Source: JANXQZ01 sp038225555
GTDB lineage: Bacteria > Acidobacteriota > Terriglobia > Bryobacterales > Bryobacteraceae
DNA: 64,000 nucleotides
NCBI GenBank assembly: GCA_038225555.1
Contig: JBBRRB010000003.1
Span: 124,001-188,000, forward strand
Direction: 5' to 3'
Part shown: positions 43,349 through 54,121 of the stretch, one piece after another
Layout of the letters: each line of letters opens with the position of its first letter
Numbering within the stretch: the stretch's first letter is position 1
Made by a program: the position numbers and the translations under genes
Notes under the pieces: generated by a model
The model's database searches: none
What the model was told of the DNA's origin: nothing
Seen by the model: only the letters and a program-made list of their open reading frames with translations

Positions 43349-43954
43349 TTATCGCACCAGCTCCAGGGAACGACGAAAGAGCGGCTCGAACTCTTCCGGC
43401 ACTCCTTCCGCCTTCGCTTTCCGTACTGCGGTCTCGGCAGCGGGACGCTGGCAGCCAAGATTCACCAAGGCCGATAAAACGTCCTGCTCTACTAAGCCCA
43501 TCGGCGTCGCTTGCGGTTTGGAGGCGGACGCCACCGGCACTCCCGACGGCAACATGTCGAGCTTGTCCTTCAGCTCCAAAACCATTCTTTCCGCCGTCTT
43601 CTTGCCTATTCCAGGAACGCGCACAAGCTGATCCACGCTGCCGCCTCGAATTGCCGATACCAGGATGCCGGTCGGCAGGCCCGAGAGTACCGTAATCGCC
43701 AGCTTTGGCCCGATCCCGCTGACTGAAAGCAGCTTCTCGAACAGGATCTTTTCTTCCATGGTCAGAAACCCAAACAAAGATAGGGCGTCTTCCCGGACGT
43801 GAGTATAGATCCTGAGGCGCACCTCGGAACCCGTCTCCGGCAGCGCGGAAAAGGTAGACACCGGGATGTGGACGTCATACCCGACGCCTCCGATGTCCAG
43901 GATGGCTTGGTTCGGATGCTTCTCGGAAAGCACGCCGCGCAGCAGAGCAATCAT
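43349..43954 (-). CDS. ruvA: Holliday junction branch migration protein RuvA
   Basis: Binds four-way DNA junctions and loads the RuvB motor, 201 residues. The OB domain is at the N-terminus (MIALLRGVLSEKHPNQAILD), then two helix-hairpin-helix motifs (VSGIGPKLAITVLSGL and VPGIGKKTAERMVLEL), and a flexible linker followed by domain III (EQDVLSALVNLGC). ruvB and ruvC are not adjacent. The ATG overlaps the stop of the preceding secreted protein gene (TAATG). Confidence 0.96.
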   Translation of the reverse strand: MIALLRGVLSEKHPNQAILDIGGVGYDVHIPVSTFSALPETGSEVRLRIYTHVREDALSLFGFLTMEEKILFEKLLSVSGIGPKLAITVLSGLPTGILVSAIRGGSVDQLVRVPGIGKKTAERMVLELKDKLDMLPSGVPVASASKPQATPMGLVEQDVLSALVNLGCQRPAAETAVRKAKAEGVPEEFEPLFRRSLELVR

Positions 43955-44406
43955 TACGGCGTCGGGAACTGCTGCTTGGCCACTCCGCTGAAAATCACGC
44001 CGGTGTCCGTCTCCATCATGTTGGCTTCCTTGCCGTTGTTAACCACCACGATGTCGAAGTTCGAATGACCGTTGCTCGGGAATGTGACTGTCGCGTTACC
44101 CGTGCAATCGGCGTTGACCGTGTACGTTCCCGTGTATGTCCTACGAACGATGGATCCGTCGTTGCTCAGCGTATCGCCTCCGGTCAGGTTGCCTGCCCCA
44201 TCGGTGACAAAACGTCCGGAAGCAGTTAAATCCACCTGATAACCCTGCGAGTCATAGGTAAATCCGTTCAAATAATAACCGAAGCCCCCGTTCAGGTTGC
44301 TCACCGAGCAACCGGACTGGGCGTGAACTTTGCGAAGAGGCTGCAGTTCAAAGATCAGGGCAGCCGCGACAGCCAAAAAGCCGACTACGAGTGGAACCTT
44401 GCGCAT
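43954..44406 (-). CDS. Small secreted protein of unknown function
   Basis: 150 residues from the ATG at 44406 (an ATG six codons upstream is also possible; neither has a clear ribosome site). An N-terminal hydrophobic segment ends in KVHAQ, a likely signal peptide. The mature part is glycine- and threonine-rich with paired strands: SNLNGGFGYYLNGFTYD, GRFVTDGAGNLTGGDTLSND, RRTYTGTYTVNADCTGN, ending FSGVAKQQFPTP. Similar short beta proteins are common in Solibacter-type genomes. Two Cys could form one disulfide. It is upstream of, and coupled to, ruvA; function unknown. Confidence 0.6.
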   Translation of the reverse strand: MRKVPLVVGFLAVAAALIFELQPLRKVHAQSGCSVSNLNGGFGYYLNGFTYDSQGYQVDLTASGRFVTDGAGNLTGGDTLSNDGSIVRRTYTGTYTVNADCTGNATVTFPSNGHSNFDIVVVNNGKEANMMETDTGVIFSGVAKQQFPTP

Positions 44407-44433
44407 GGGTTCATTGTCGTACATTGAGTAGGA

Positions 44434-45159
44434 ATGGCGCGCCGTAGATTCTTTGTGGACGAGGTTCAGGACGAGCGCGCGCGCCTTGCAGGCGTCGATG
44501 CTCACCACTTGACTCGTGTTCTTAGGGTTGAGACTGGGCAGCGCTATGAAGTCTCCGACAATCGCAATGTGTACTTGGCGGAAGTCGAGTCGGTCGCTAA
44601 GGAACTGGTTACTTTCAGGATCGTTGAGCGGTTAGTCGTCCCGGAGCCTTCTATTCGGATCACGTTGCTGGCGAGCCTGATTCGCTTTGAGCGCTTTGAG
44701 ATGCTGCTCGAGAAAGCCACTGAACTCGGAGTGGAACGAGTCATCCCGATTCTGGCGGATCGGAGTGAAAAAGGGCTGGATCGCGCGGCGGAGAAGCGAA
44801 GCGGACGCTGGCAGCGCATCGTGCGCGAGGCTAGCGAGCAAGCACGCAGGACTCGCTTGCCTCAAGTCTGCGAGCCTCTTCGACTGCAGCAAGCTTCAAC
44901 CGCCGACGCCGCCCTCCGGCTAATGCTGGATGAAGATCCCGCCTCGCAACCTATCCTCCTGGCCCTTCCGCAGCACAAGTTGCCTCACCTTGAAGTGGCT
45001 CTCTTGTTGGGACCGGAAGGGGGCTGGACCGATCGCGAACGAGCCGTCGTCTCTGAAAAATGGCGGAGCGTGTCGTTGGGGCCCTTGATCCTCAGGGCTG
45101 AAACCGCTGCCATCGCCGCCCTTGCTATCCTGAACGCCGCGTGGCAGGCTGAAGCATGA
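44434..45159 (+). CDS. rsmE: 16S rRNA m3U1498 methyltransferase
   Basis: SPOUT-class methyltransferase that modifies U1498 of 16S rRNA, 241 residues. The N-terminal PUA-like domain (ARRRFFVDEVQ...HHLTRVLRVETGQ) is followed by the knotted domain with EKATELGVERVIPILADRSE and the SAM-binding loop ALLLGPEGGWTDRERAVV plus LGPLILRAETAAIAAL. It is divergent from the small secreted protein gene. The next gene overlaps its stop by ATGA. Confidence 0.95.
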   Translation: MARRRFFVDEVQDERARLAGVDAHHLTRVLRVETGQRYEVSDNRNVYLAEVESVAKELVTFRIVERLVVPEPSIRITLLASLIRFERFEMLLEKATELGVERVIPILADRSEKGLDRAAEKRSGRWQRIVREASEQARRTRLPQVCEPLRLQQASTADAALRLMLDEDPASQPILLALPQHKLPHLEVALLLGPEGGWTDRERAVVSEKWRSVSLGPLILRAETAAIAALAILNAAWQAEA

Positions 45160-46475
45160 TTCTCGCGCTCATGCTCTTGGCCGGAATGCCGGACTGGGTG
45201 CCCGTTCACTGGGGGTCTTCCGAACCCAGGTCGCTCGACCTGTTAGCGGGTACGGTAATCAACTGCGTACTGGTCGATAGCGGAAAGCTCAACCCGGAGT
45301 TTCTAAAGCGCGCCCAAGAACGAGAGATCGCCGTCGTCGCGGTGCTCCGATCCCCGGCAATCGCCGCTATCCCCCAGCACGTGAACGCAATCGCGCTGGA
45401 AGGCGATTTCGACTTGAGAGATGCCGCCGTCCCGATCATCCAATTGCCCAGTCGCCAGAAGATTCGGCTCGATACGCGTGACCCAATAGCAGGCACGTCG
45501 CAAGGACTCTGGCCCGGCATCGTGATCGAACATGGCGGAAAAGTGATGGCAGGCCCTACCAGCAGCCCCTGGGTAAATACAAACAGTGGCTTTTTGCGTT
45601 TCCTGGGGGCGTCGATTGAAAGCGCAATCTGGATCGGAGCATCGCCGCCCGCTGATACCGTCGTTCCTGTTGAGCGTTACGGAATCGCAATCGCCGATGC
45701 GGCGGTTGGAGGCGCGAGGTGGATCATCACGCTCGATGATGAACTGCAAACGCGCCTGCTAAACTTTGATCCGCGCGCCATCGCGGACTGGAAGCGTATC
45801 TGCGAGTATGCAAAATACTTTGAGGCGCATCGAGAATGGCGCGATTTCAAACCCTTCAGTCGCATGGCGCTGGCGCAGGACACCGACAGCGGCGGGCTCC
45901 TCTCTGCTGGTCTGCTGGATCTGATGTACGCGCAACACCTTTCAGCCCGAGCGCTGCCAGCCAACCGTGTTACGGCCGCGAATTTGAACGGACTGCGGAT
46001 CGTGATTAACGTGACGCCGTCGGATCGGCTGTCCGCCAAAGAGCATGAAGCTCTGGCGGAGTTTGTGCGGTCTGGAGGCACCCTGATTGACGCGCCAGAG
46101 AAGTGGCGCTTCGGACCTGACAAACCCGGCAGTATTGTCCCGAGCAAGCGGCAACTGGATCGGATTCAGGAAATATGGGAGATGCTCTACAATGCGACCG
46201 CGCGGAAGAACTTCGGCGCGCGGACATTTAATACAGCAGGCATTCTGTTCAACGTGCTGGAATCAGCGGATGGCAACCGCCTTCTGATTCACGTGGTGAA
46301 CTACACGCAATATAGGGCAGACTCGATTACGGTGCAGGCTCTCGGAACCTGGAAGAGGGCTCGTTTGTACCAACCAGGCGCGGAGGCGCAAGAACTCCCC
46401 GTATATGCGGTAAAGGACGGAACCGGAATAGATCTGGACAAGCTGGATGTTCTGGCAACGCTGATTTTGGAATAA
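45156..46475 (+). CDS. Secreted protein of unknown function, coupled to rsmE
   Basis: Not confidently recognised. 439 residues with a very short N-terminal hydrophobic segment (MILALMLLAGMPDWVP) that may be a signal or start inside rsmE. The middle contains alternating strands and helices; LNGLRIVINVTPSDRLSAKE and ALAEFVRSGGTLIDAPEKW (about 290-330) resemble the glutamine-amidotransferase-like lobe of beta-galactosidase trimerisation domains, and RLLIHVVNYTQ fits a following beta domain. No catalytic pair is visible. The ATG overlaps rsmE by four bases. Confidence 0.6.
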   Translation: MILALMLLAGMPDWVPVHWGSSEPRSLDLLAGTVINCVLVDSGKLNPEFLKRAQEREIAVVAVLRSPAIAAIPQHVNAIALEGDFDLRDAAVPIIQLPSRQKIRLDTRDPIAGTSQGLWPGIVIEHGGKVMAGPTSSPWVNTNSGFLRFLGASIESAIWIGASPPADTVVPVERYGIAIADAAVGGARWIITLDDELQTRLLNFDPRAIADWKRICEYAKYFEAHREWRDFKPFSRMALAQDTDSGGLLSAGLLDLMYAQHLSARALPANRVTAANLNGLRIVINVTPSDRLSAKEHEALAEFVRSGGTLIDAPEKWRFGPDKPGSIVPSKRQLDRIQEIWEMLYNATARKNFGARTFNTAGILFNVLESADGNRLLIHVVNYTQYRADSITVQALGTWKRARLYQPGAEAQELPVYAVKDGTGIDLDKLDVLATLILE

Positions 46476-46653
46476 GTTGGAAGATCGCGGCTTTACTACA
46501 GTTAAATGACATCGAACCTACAGGGCCACGTACAGCCAGATAAGTCCTAGAATATACCAGCCCGAGCGGGATCGCACATTTTCATTCCGAATTCACCAGC
46601 CAGCGGTCTTTCTTCCCTTTCTTCAACTTACCCTCAGCCTTTCTATAGCGGCC

Positions 46654-46677
46654 CTCGGCTGTGACTTGCCGAGTTTT
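46654..46677 (+). terminator. Rho-independent terminator candidate
   Basis: Stem CTCGGC / GCCGAG with an 8-nt loop (TGTGACTT), followed directly by TTTT. It lies 179 nt after the upstream stop and just before the ice-binding gene promoter, in an AT-rich gap of 349 nt that otherwise holds no gene. Confidence 0.6.
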
Positions 46678-46694
46678 CTAACATCTTAAGAACC

Positions 46695-46723
46695 TTGACA
46701 ATCATACAGCTTTAAGCTATACG
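46695..46723 (+). promoter_or_regulatory. Putative sigma70 promoter for the ice-binding-type gene
   Basis: TTGACA at 46695-46700 and TATACG at 46718-46723 are separated by exactly 17 nt. The following leader is about 95 nt and AT-rich, ending in a GGAGGAAAG ribosome site. It sits downstream of the terminator candidate, so the gene appears to be an independent unit. Confidence 0.6.
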
Positions 46724-46824
46724 TACTATAACTATTGCAATCTCAACAGCTTCAAAAACTCAGTATTTAGATGAATGAATTCTACTGAGCAAGAGACATC
46801 CAGAGTTAATTGGAGGAAAGCAGT

Positions 46825-49212
46825 ATGAGAACACGCGGGATTTGTTTAGTACTAACCTCGTTTTGGGCGCATTGTGCATACGCAAGTGCCATTAATGTCG
46901 ATCTTGGAACAGCGGACGCTTTCGCTGTACTCGGAGGATCGACCGTTACCAATACCGGCGCGACTACAATCCACGGCAATCTCGGGGTCTCGCCCGGCAG
47001 CTCAATCACTGGCTTCCCCCCCGGCCTCGTGACCGGGGGAACCACCCACGCGGCCGACGCCGTAGCAATGCAGGCCCAAAATGATCTGACGACAGCTTTC
47101 AATATGGCAGCGGGCGAACCGTGCGGGAACGTCTTAACCGGTCAGGATCTAGGCGGACTCACCCTCACGCCGGGCGTCTATTGCTTTGCCTCGTCGGCGC
47201 AGTTGACCGGAATACTCACTCTCAACGCTTTAGGCGACCCGAATGCAGTCTTCGTTTTCCAGATCGGGAGTTCGCTGAGTACCGCCAGCAATTCATCAGT
47301 TGTTTTTACGAACGGAGGTCAGGGCGATAGCGTATTTTTTCAGGTCGGGTCTTCGGCGACGCTCGGCACCAACACCGCTTTTGCTGGAAATATTCTCGCG
47401 CTCACGAGTATCACCCTGACGACTGGCTCGACGATTAATTGCGGCAGAGCCTTAGCGCGCAACGGTGCCGTGACGCTCGACACCAATAACGTCTCCATCG
47501 ATACGGCGGGTTGCGAAACAACGTCGCCTTCCTCGCTGACCCTTACGAAGGCATTTGCCACGACGTTGCTAAGCGTGGGCGGCAGCACAACTTTGACTTT
47601 CACCGCCAATAATGCGAACGCGGCCGCCTTGGGAGGCGTTGCGTTCACAGACACGCTGCCAGCAGGCTTAGTAATCTCTACCCCCAATGGAGTGTCGAGC
47701 AGCTGCGGCGGCACCCTGATCGCGACGGCGGGCACGAACGTGATCTCCCTGACGGGCGGGGGCGTTGGCGGATCGACATCCTGCACCATCACCGTCAACG
47801 TCACTGCCACGGCACCGGGCGTTTTGACCAACATCACGGGCGCGATCACCGCAACGGGCACCCCTTCCGGCGGTCCGGCTACGGCAACAGTCACCGTGTC
47901 CGCAGCCCCGATCTTGCCTCTGACGCTTACCAAGGCGTTTTCCACGCCGACGTTCATCGTGGGCACTGCCGCTACTCTGACGTTCACCGTCACCAACCCG
48001 AACATTGCTGCCGTGACAGGTGCAGCCTTCACGGACACGCTGCCCGCAGGTTTGATCATCGCGGCCGGGGGAGTTACAACCACCTGCGGCGGCTCCCTGA
48101 CCGCGACGCCCGGCACGAGCGTCATTTCTCTAACGGGCGGCGGTGTTGCCGCATCAGGATCGTGCACCGTTACCGTGAATGTCACGGCAACCACGACCGG
48201 CATGTTCACTAACATCACGGGACCGATCACTGCCACTGGCACTCCTTCCGGGGGCACGGCTACCGCTCAAATTACGGGGATTGCGGGCAACACGTCGGCG
48301 CTGACTCTCCTGAAGGCGTTTTCCACTCAGTTGCTCACAGTGGGCAACACCGCAACTCTGACGTTCACCGTCAACAACGGGAACATCGCGGACGTGGGCG
48401 GGATCGCCTTCACTGACACGCTCCCTGGGGGCTTGGTCATCGCGTTGCCCAACGGAGTCGTGAGTACCTGCGGAGGCACCCTGACTGCGGTGCCCGGCAC
48501 CAGCGTTATTTCGCTGACTGGCGGCAGCGCCGGTGCCGCAGGATCGTGTAGTATCAGCGTAAACGTCACGGCGACTGCACCCGGTCTATTGACCAACACC
48601 ACGGGCGCAATCACGGCGACTGGCACCCCTTCGGGAGGCTCGGCCACGGCGGGACTCACGACCATTCCAGCCGACTCATTTCTGGTGGGTTACGAGGCCA
48701 ACCTGAACGTTGGCGACAGCGTAATCAATATAACGAACACCGGATCAAGCTCCACTGTTCCGTTCCCAACTCAGAACGGCAACATTTGCGTGAACGCATA
48801 CGTATTCTCACCGGACGAACAACTGGTGTCATGCTGCTCGTGCCTAGTGACGCCCGACGGGATATCGGCGCTCTCGGCCAACAACGACCTGGTCAACAAT
48901 ACGTTGACGCCCGGCCGTCCGACCTCGGTGGTGACTAAGTTGCTGGCTTCGTCTCAGCCCGTTTGCAATGCGTCTACGGTGACTCCAGCTTCCATCGCCG
49001 CGGCGGGCGGTTTGGCCGCTTGGGGCACCACCATCCACGCGGTTCCCGGGGGCACGTTCGGTGTTACAGAGATGCCCTTCAGGGGAGGGACGTTAAGCAC
49101 AGCTGAACTCACGCGCATCACTGCGCTGTGCGGGTTCATCCAGACTACCGGCAGTGGCTTCGGTGTGTGCCAGTCTTGTCGTTTAGGAGGCCTTGGAGCA
49201 GATAAACAGTAA
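46825..49212 (+). CDS. DUF3494 ice-binding-type surface protein with three repeats
   Basis: 795-residue secreted protein. After a signal peptide (1-22) comes a DUF3494 beta-solenoid domain (about 25-230) with segments such as GSTVTNTGATTIHGNLGVSP and QDLGGLTLTPGVYCF. Three tandem 126-128-residue modules follow (about 236-620), resembling DUF11-type adhesin repeats: LTLTKAF... FTDTLPAGL... SLTGGGV... TGTPSGG. The last ~170 residues form a separate Cys-containing domain. DUF3494 proteins bind ice or act as adhesins; ice binding here is not shown. Start chosen because GGAGGAAAG precedes the ATG; a TTG five codons earlier lies on that site. Confidence 0.85.
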   Translation: MRTRGICLVLTSFWAHCAYASAINVDLGTADAFAVLGGSTVTNTGATTIHGNLGVSPGSSITGFPPGLVTGGTTHAADAVAMQAQNDLTTAFNMAAGEPCGNVLTGQDLGGLTLTPGVYCFASSAQLTGILTLNALGDPNAVFVFQIGSSLSTASNSSVVFTNGGQGDSVFFQVGSSATLGTNTAFAGNILALTSITLTTGSTINCGRALARNGAVTLDTNNVSIDTAGCETTSPSSLTLTKAFATTLLSVGGSTTLTFTANNANAAALGGVAFTDTLPAGLVISTPNGVSSSCGGTLIATAGTNVISLTGGGVGGSTSCTITVNVTATAPGVLTNITGAITATGTPSGGPATATVTVSAAPILPLTLTKAFSTPTFIVGTAATLTFTVTNPNIAAVTGAAFTDTLPAGLIIAAGGVTTTCGGSLTATPGTSVISLTGGGVAASGSCTVTVNVTATTTGMFTNITGPITATGTPSGGTATAQITGIAGNTSALTLLKAFSTQLLTVGNTATLTFTVNNGNIADVGGIAFTDTLPGGLVIALPNGVVSTCGGTLTAVPGTSVISLTGGSAGAAGSCSISVNVTATAPGLLTNTTGAITATGTPSGGSATAGLTTIPADSFLVGYEANLNVGDSVINITNTGSSSTVPFPTQNGNICVNAYVFSPDEQLVSCCSCLVTPDGISALSANNDLVNNTLTPGRPTSVVTKLLASSQPVCNASTVTPASIAAAGGLAAWGTTIHAVPGGTFGVTEMPFRGGTLSTAELTRITALCGFIQTTGSGFGVCQSCRLGGLGADKQ
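47530..48670 (+). repeat. Three tandem ~380-bp coding repeats
   Basis: Units begin near 47530, 47914 and 48292, each about 378-384 bp. Each contains the invariant segments FTDTLPAGL or FTDTLPGGL, VISLTGG and ITATGTPSGG. Differences are scattered along the units, so the duplication is not brand new, but homology is strong enough for slippage or recombination. Confidence 0.85.
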
Positions 49213-49231
49213 AGCGACCGCTAGTATTTTT

Positions 49232-49266
49232 GGCGGCTGCCGGTGGCGTTTCACCGAGCAGCCGCC
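49232..49266. terminator. Bidirectional hairpin between convergent genes
   Basis: GGCGGCTGC and CGGTG pair with CACCG and GCAGCCGCC, forming a 14-bp stem with one bulged A and a 6-nt loop. It is preceded by TTTTT and followed by a weak T tract (TAACTGTTT). Placed in the 67-nt gap between the ice-binding-type gene and the TonB receptor gene, it may end transcription from both sides. Confidence 0.65.
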
Positions 49267-49279
49267 TAACTGTTTCGAG

Positions 49280-52474
<3,195 letters not shown>

Positions 52475-52626
52475 GGACCCCTCGGACTCTTAATCTCGTA
52501 GCGAAAGCAAAACTAGCTGATTCTTACTTAACTGGATCGCCATGTCAAGTGGCTTATAGTTTAGGCTGCTGATGGGGAGGAGCGCTGGAATATTATTGCA
52601 GGATGGCGGCTTTACATGATGGAAGC

Positions 52627-53304
52627 ATGAATCGACTGAATTATAAGCACCCGCTCGCCATTAGATGGCTCCACTGGATCAGCTTTCCGCTGCTGTTCCT
52701 CATGATCTGGAGCGGCCTGATGATCTACTGGGCCAACTCCGTTTACCAGATCGGATGGGGAGAAAACACTCTCGTAAACTTTTTTCCGGATTGGTTCTTC
52801 AACGCTTTGAAATTGCCCCAACGGCTGGCGGAGGGAATGGCTTTGCATTTCTTTTTCATGTGGCTGTTCATCGTCAACGGCGTGATCTATGTCGCCTATC
52901 TCGCTCTCTCCGGCGAATGGCGTCAGTTAGTGCCAGATCGAAACTCTCTGCGCTATGCGGTTCTGGTGACGTTGCACGACCTGCATATCAGGAGGGGGCT
53001 ACCGCCGCAAGGCAAGTACAACGGAGCCCAGAGGATCGCGTATACAGGAATAATTGCGATGGGTGCCGCCAGCGTAATTACGGGTTTGGCTATCTACAAA
53101 CCCACCCAGGTTGCGTGGCTGACCAGTTTGCTGGGTGGTTATGAGTGGGCGCGCTGGGAACACTTCTGGCTCATGATTGGGTTCGTTTTGTTTTTTGTGG
53201 TTCACGTGGTCCAGGTGATCGCTGCTGGATGGAACAATTTCCGCTCCATGGTGGCCGGCTACGAACTCACCCCGGCGGAGGATGCATCGCATGGCCGAGA
53301 GTAA
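52627..53304 (+). CDS. Cytochrome b561-like membrane subunit
   Basis: 225-residue integral membrane protein with four to five helices and several His suited for two b hemes: HPLAIRWLHW near the N-terminus, ALHFFFMW, LHDLHIRRG, and EHFWLMIGFVLFFVVHVV. This layout matches the cytochrome b subunits of formate dehydrogenase or thiosulfate reductase type complexes. It overlaps the molybdopterin-oxidoreductase gene, implying an electron path between the quinone pool and the periplasmic enzyme. An earlier ATG at 52603 is possible. Confidence 0.85.
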   Translation: MNRLNYKHPLAIRWLHWISFPLLFLMIWSGLMIYWANSVYQIGWGENTLVNFFPDWFFNALKLPQRLAEGMALHFFFMWLFIVNGVIYVAYLALSGEWRQLVPDRNSLRYAVLVTLHDLHIRRGLPPQGKYNGAQRIAYTGIIAMGAASVITGLAIYKPTQVAWLTSLLGGYEWARWEHFWLMIGFVLFFVVHVVQVIAAGWNNFRSMVAGYELTPAEDASHGRE

Positions 53305-54040
53305 GAAGAGCGGTCCGGAGCAAGAGTTGGCGCAGCGAACGCGGCGAGCGTTTCTTACCATGGGTGTGGCTGCGGCCGCGGGATTGGCGGGCTGGAAATG
53401 GCTTCGGTCCCGCCCGGAGGACAGTAATTTGGCCGGTCCGTTCCGCAGCGTCCTGCATGTCAACGAACAAGTCGCGGAAGCCTACTTTGACCCTCATCAC
53501 CTGGCTCCGACGTTTGGGGCCGAAGATGTGGAGGATCTGCGTGTAAACGGCGACGTAGGACTTGGAGACAATTTTGTGCCGGCTCAATGGCATCTAGACA
53601 TGCAGGGCTTGACGGGAGGGGAGACGCAGCGGCTGACACTGGCCGACATTCAGTCTTTGCCCAGAGTAGAGCATCGCGTGCAACTCAAGTGCATTGAGGG
53701 TTGGAGCGTCGTGAACCAGTGGGCGGGCGCTCGGTTTTCAGATTTCACGCAGAAGTTTGCTCCCCAGTCCGCGAAGGCGAAGTACGTGAGCATGCAGACC
53801 CCCGATAAGGAATATTTTGTTGGGCTGGACATGCCCAGCGCGCTGCATCCTCAGACTCTGCTGTGTTACGAGATGAACGGTGCGCCGCTGAAAGCCGAAA
53901 ACGGAGCTCCCCTTAGGCTGGCGATTCCAGTTAAATATGGGATCAAAAATATCAAACGCATCGGCACCATCACATATACTGGCGAGCGTCCGCCCGATTA
54001 TTGGGCGAATGACGGCTACGATTGGTATGCCGGCCTGTAG
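53291..54040 (+). CDS. Periplasmic molybdopterin-dependent oxidoreductase (SUOX/MsrP-like)
   Basis: 249-residue enzyme of the sulfite oxidase fold family. The N-terminus carries a Tat signal (RRAFLTMGVAAAAGLAG), expected for cofactor-loaded export. The Mo-coordinating Cys is in QLKCIEGWSVVNQWAG near residue 135. A GGAGG site nine bases before supports this ATG over one three codons upstream. Genes of this type with a cytochrome b partner reduce sulfoxides or similar substrates, like MsrPQ, or oxidise others; the reaction cannot be fixed here. It overlaps the cytochrome gene by 14 nt. Confidence 0.88.
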   Translation: MAESKKSGPEQELAQRTRRAFLTMGVAAAAGLAGWKWLRSRPEDSNLAGPFRSVLHVNEQVAEAYFDPHHLAPTFGAEDVEDLRVNGDVGLGDNFVPAQWHLDMQGLTGGETQRLTLADIQSLPRVEHRVQLKCIEGWSVVNQWAGARFSDFTQKFAPQSAKAKYVSMQTPDKEYFVGLDMPSALHPQTLLCYEMNGAPLKAENGAPLRLAIPVKYGIKNIKRIGTITYTGERPPDYWANDGYDWYAGL

Positions 54041-54121
54041 AGGCAAGACATAAGCCCGCCATCTCTATAGGAAGAGATTCGGAAACATCTTAGGCCCATC
54101 GCAGTCCAAAGGTGAGTAGCT

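Noticed and set aside
47340..48665. Two long minus-strand frames (Val/Pro-rich) opposite the ice-binding-type gene
   Set aside because: They arise from the Thr/Gly-biased, repeated codons of the real gene and mirror its repeats; no start site or motif supports them.
47530..48670. CRISPR-like periodicity
   Set aside because: The repeat units are ~380 bp and code continuously in one frame; there are no short direct repeats with unique spacers.
52520..52548. Minus-strand promoter for the TonB receptor (TTGACA, 17 nt, AAGAAT)
   Set aside because: The -35 is perfect but the -10 is poor; kept out of the features for lack of support.
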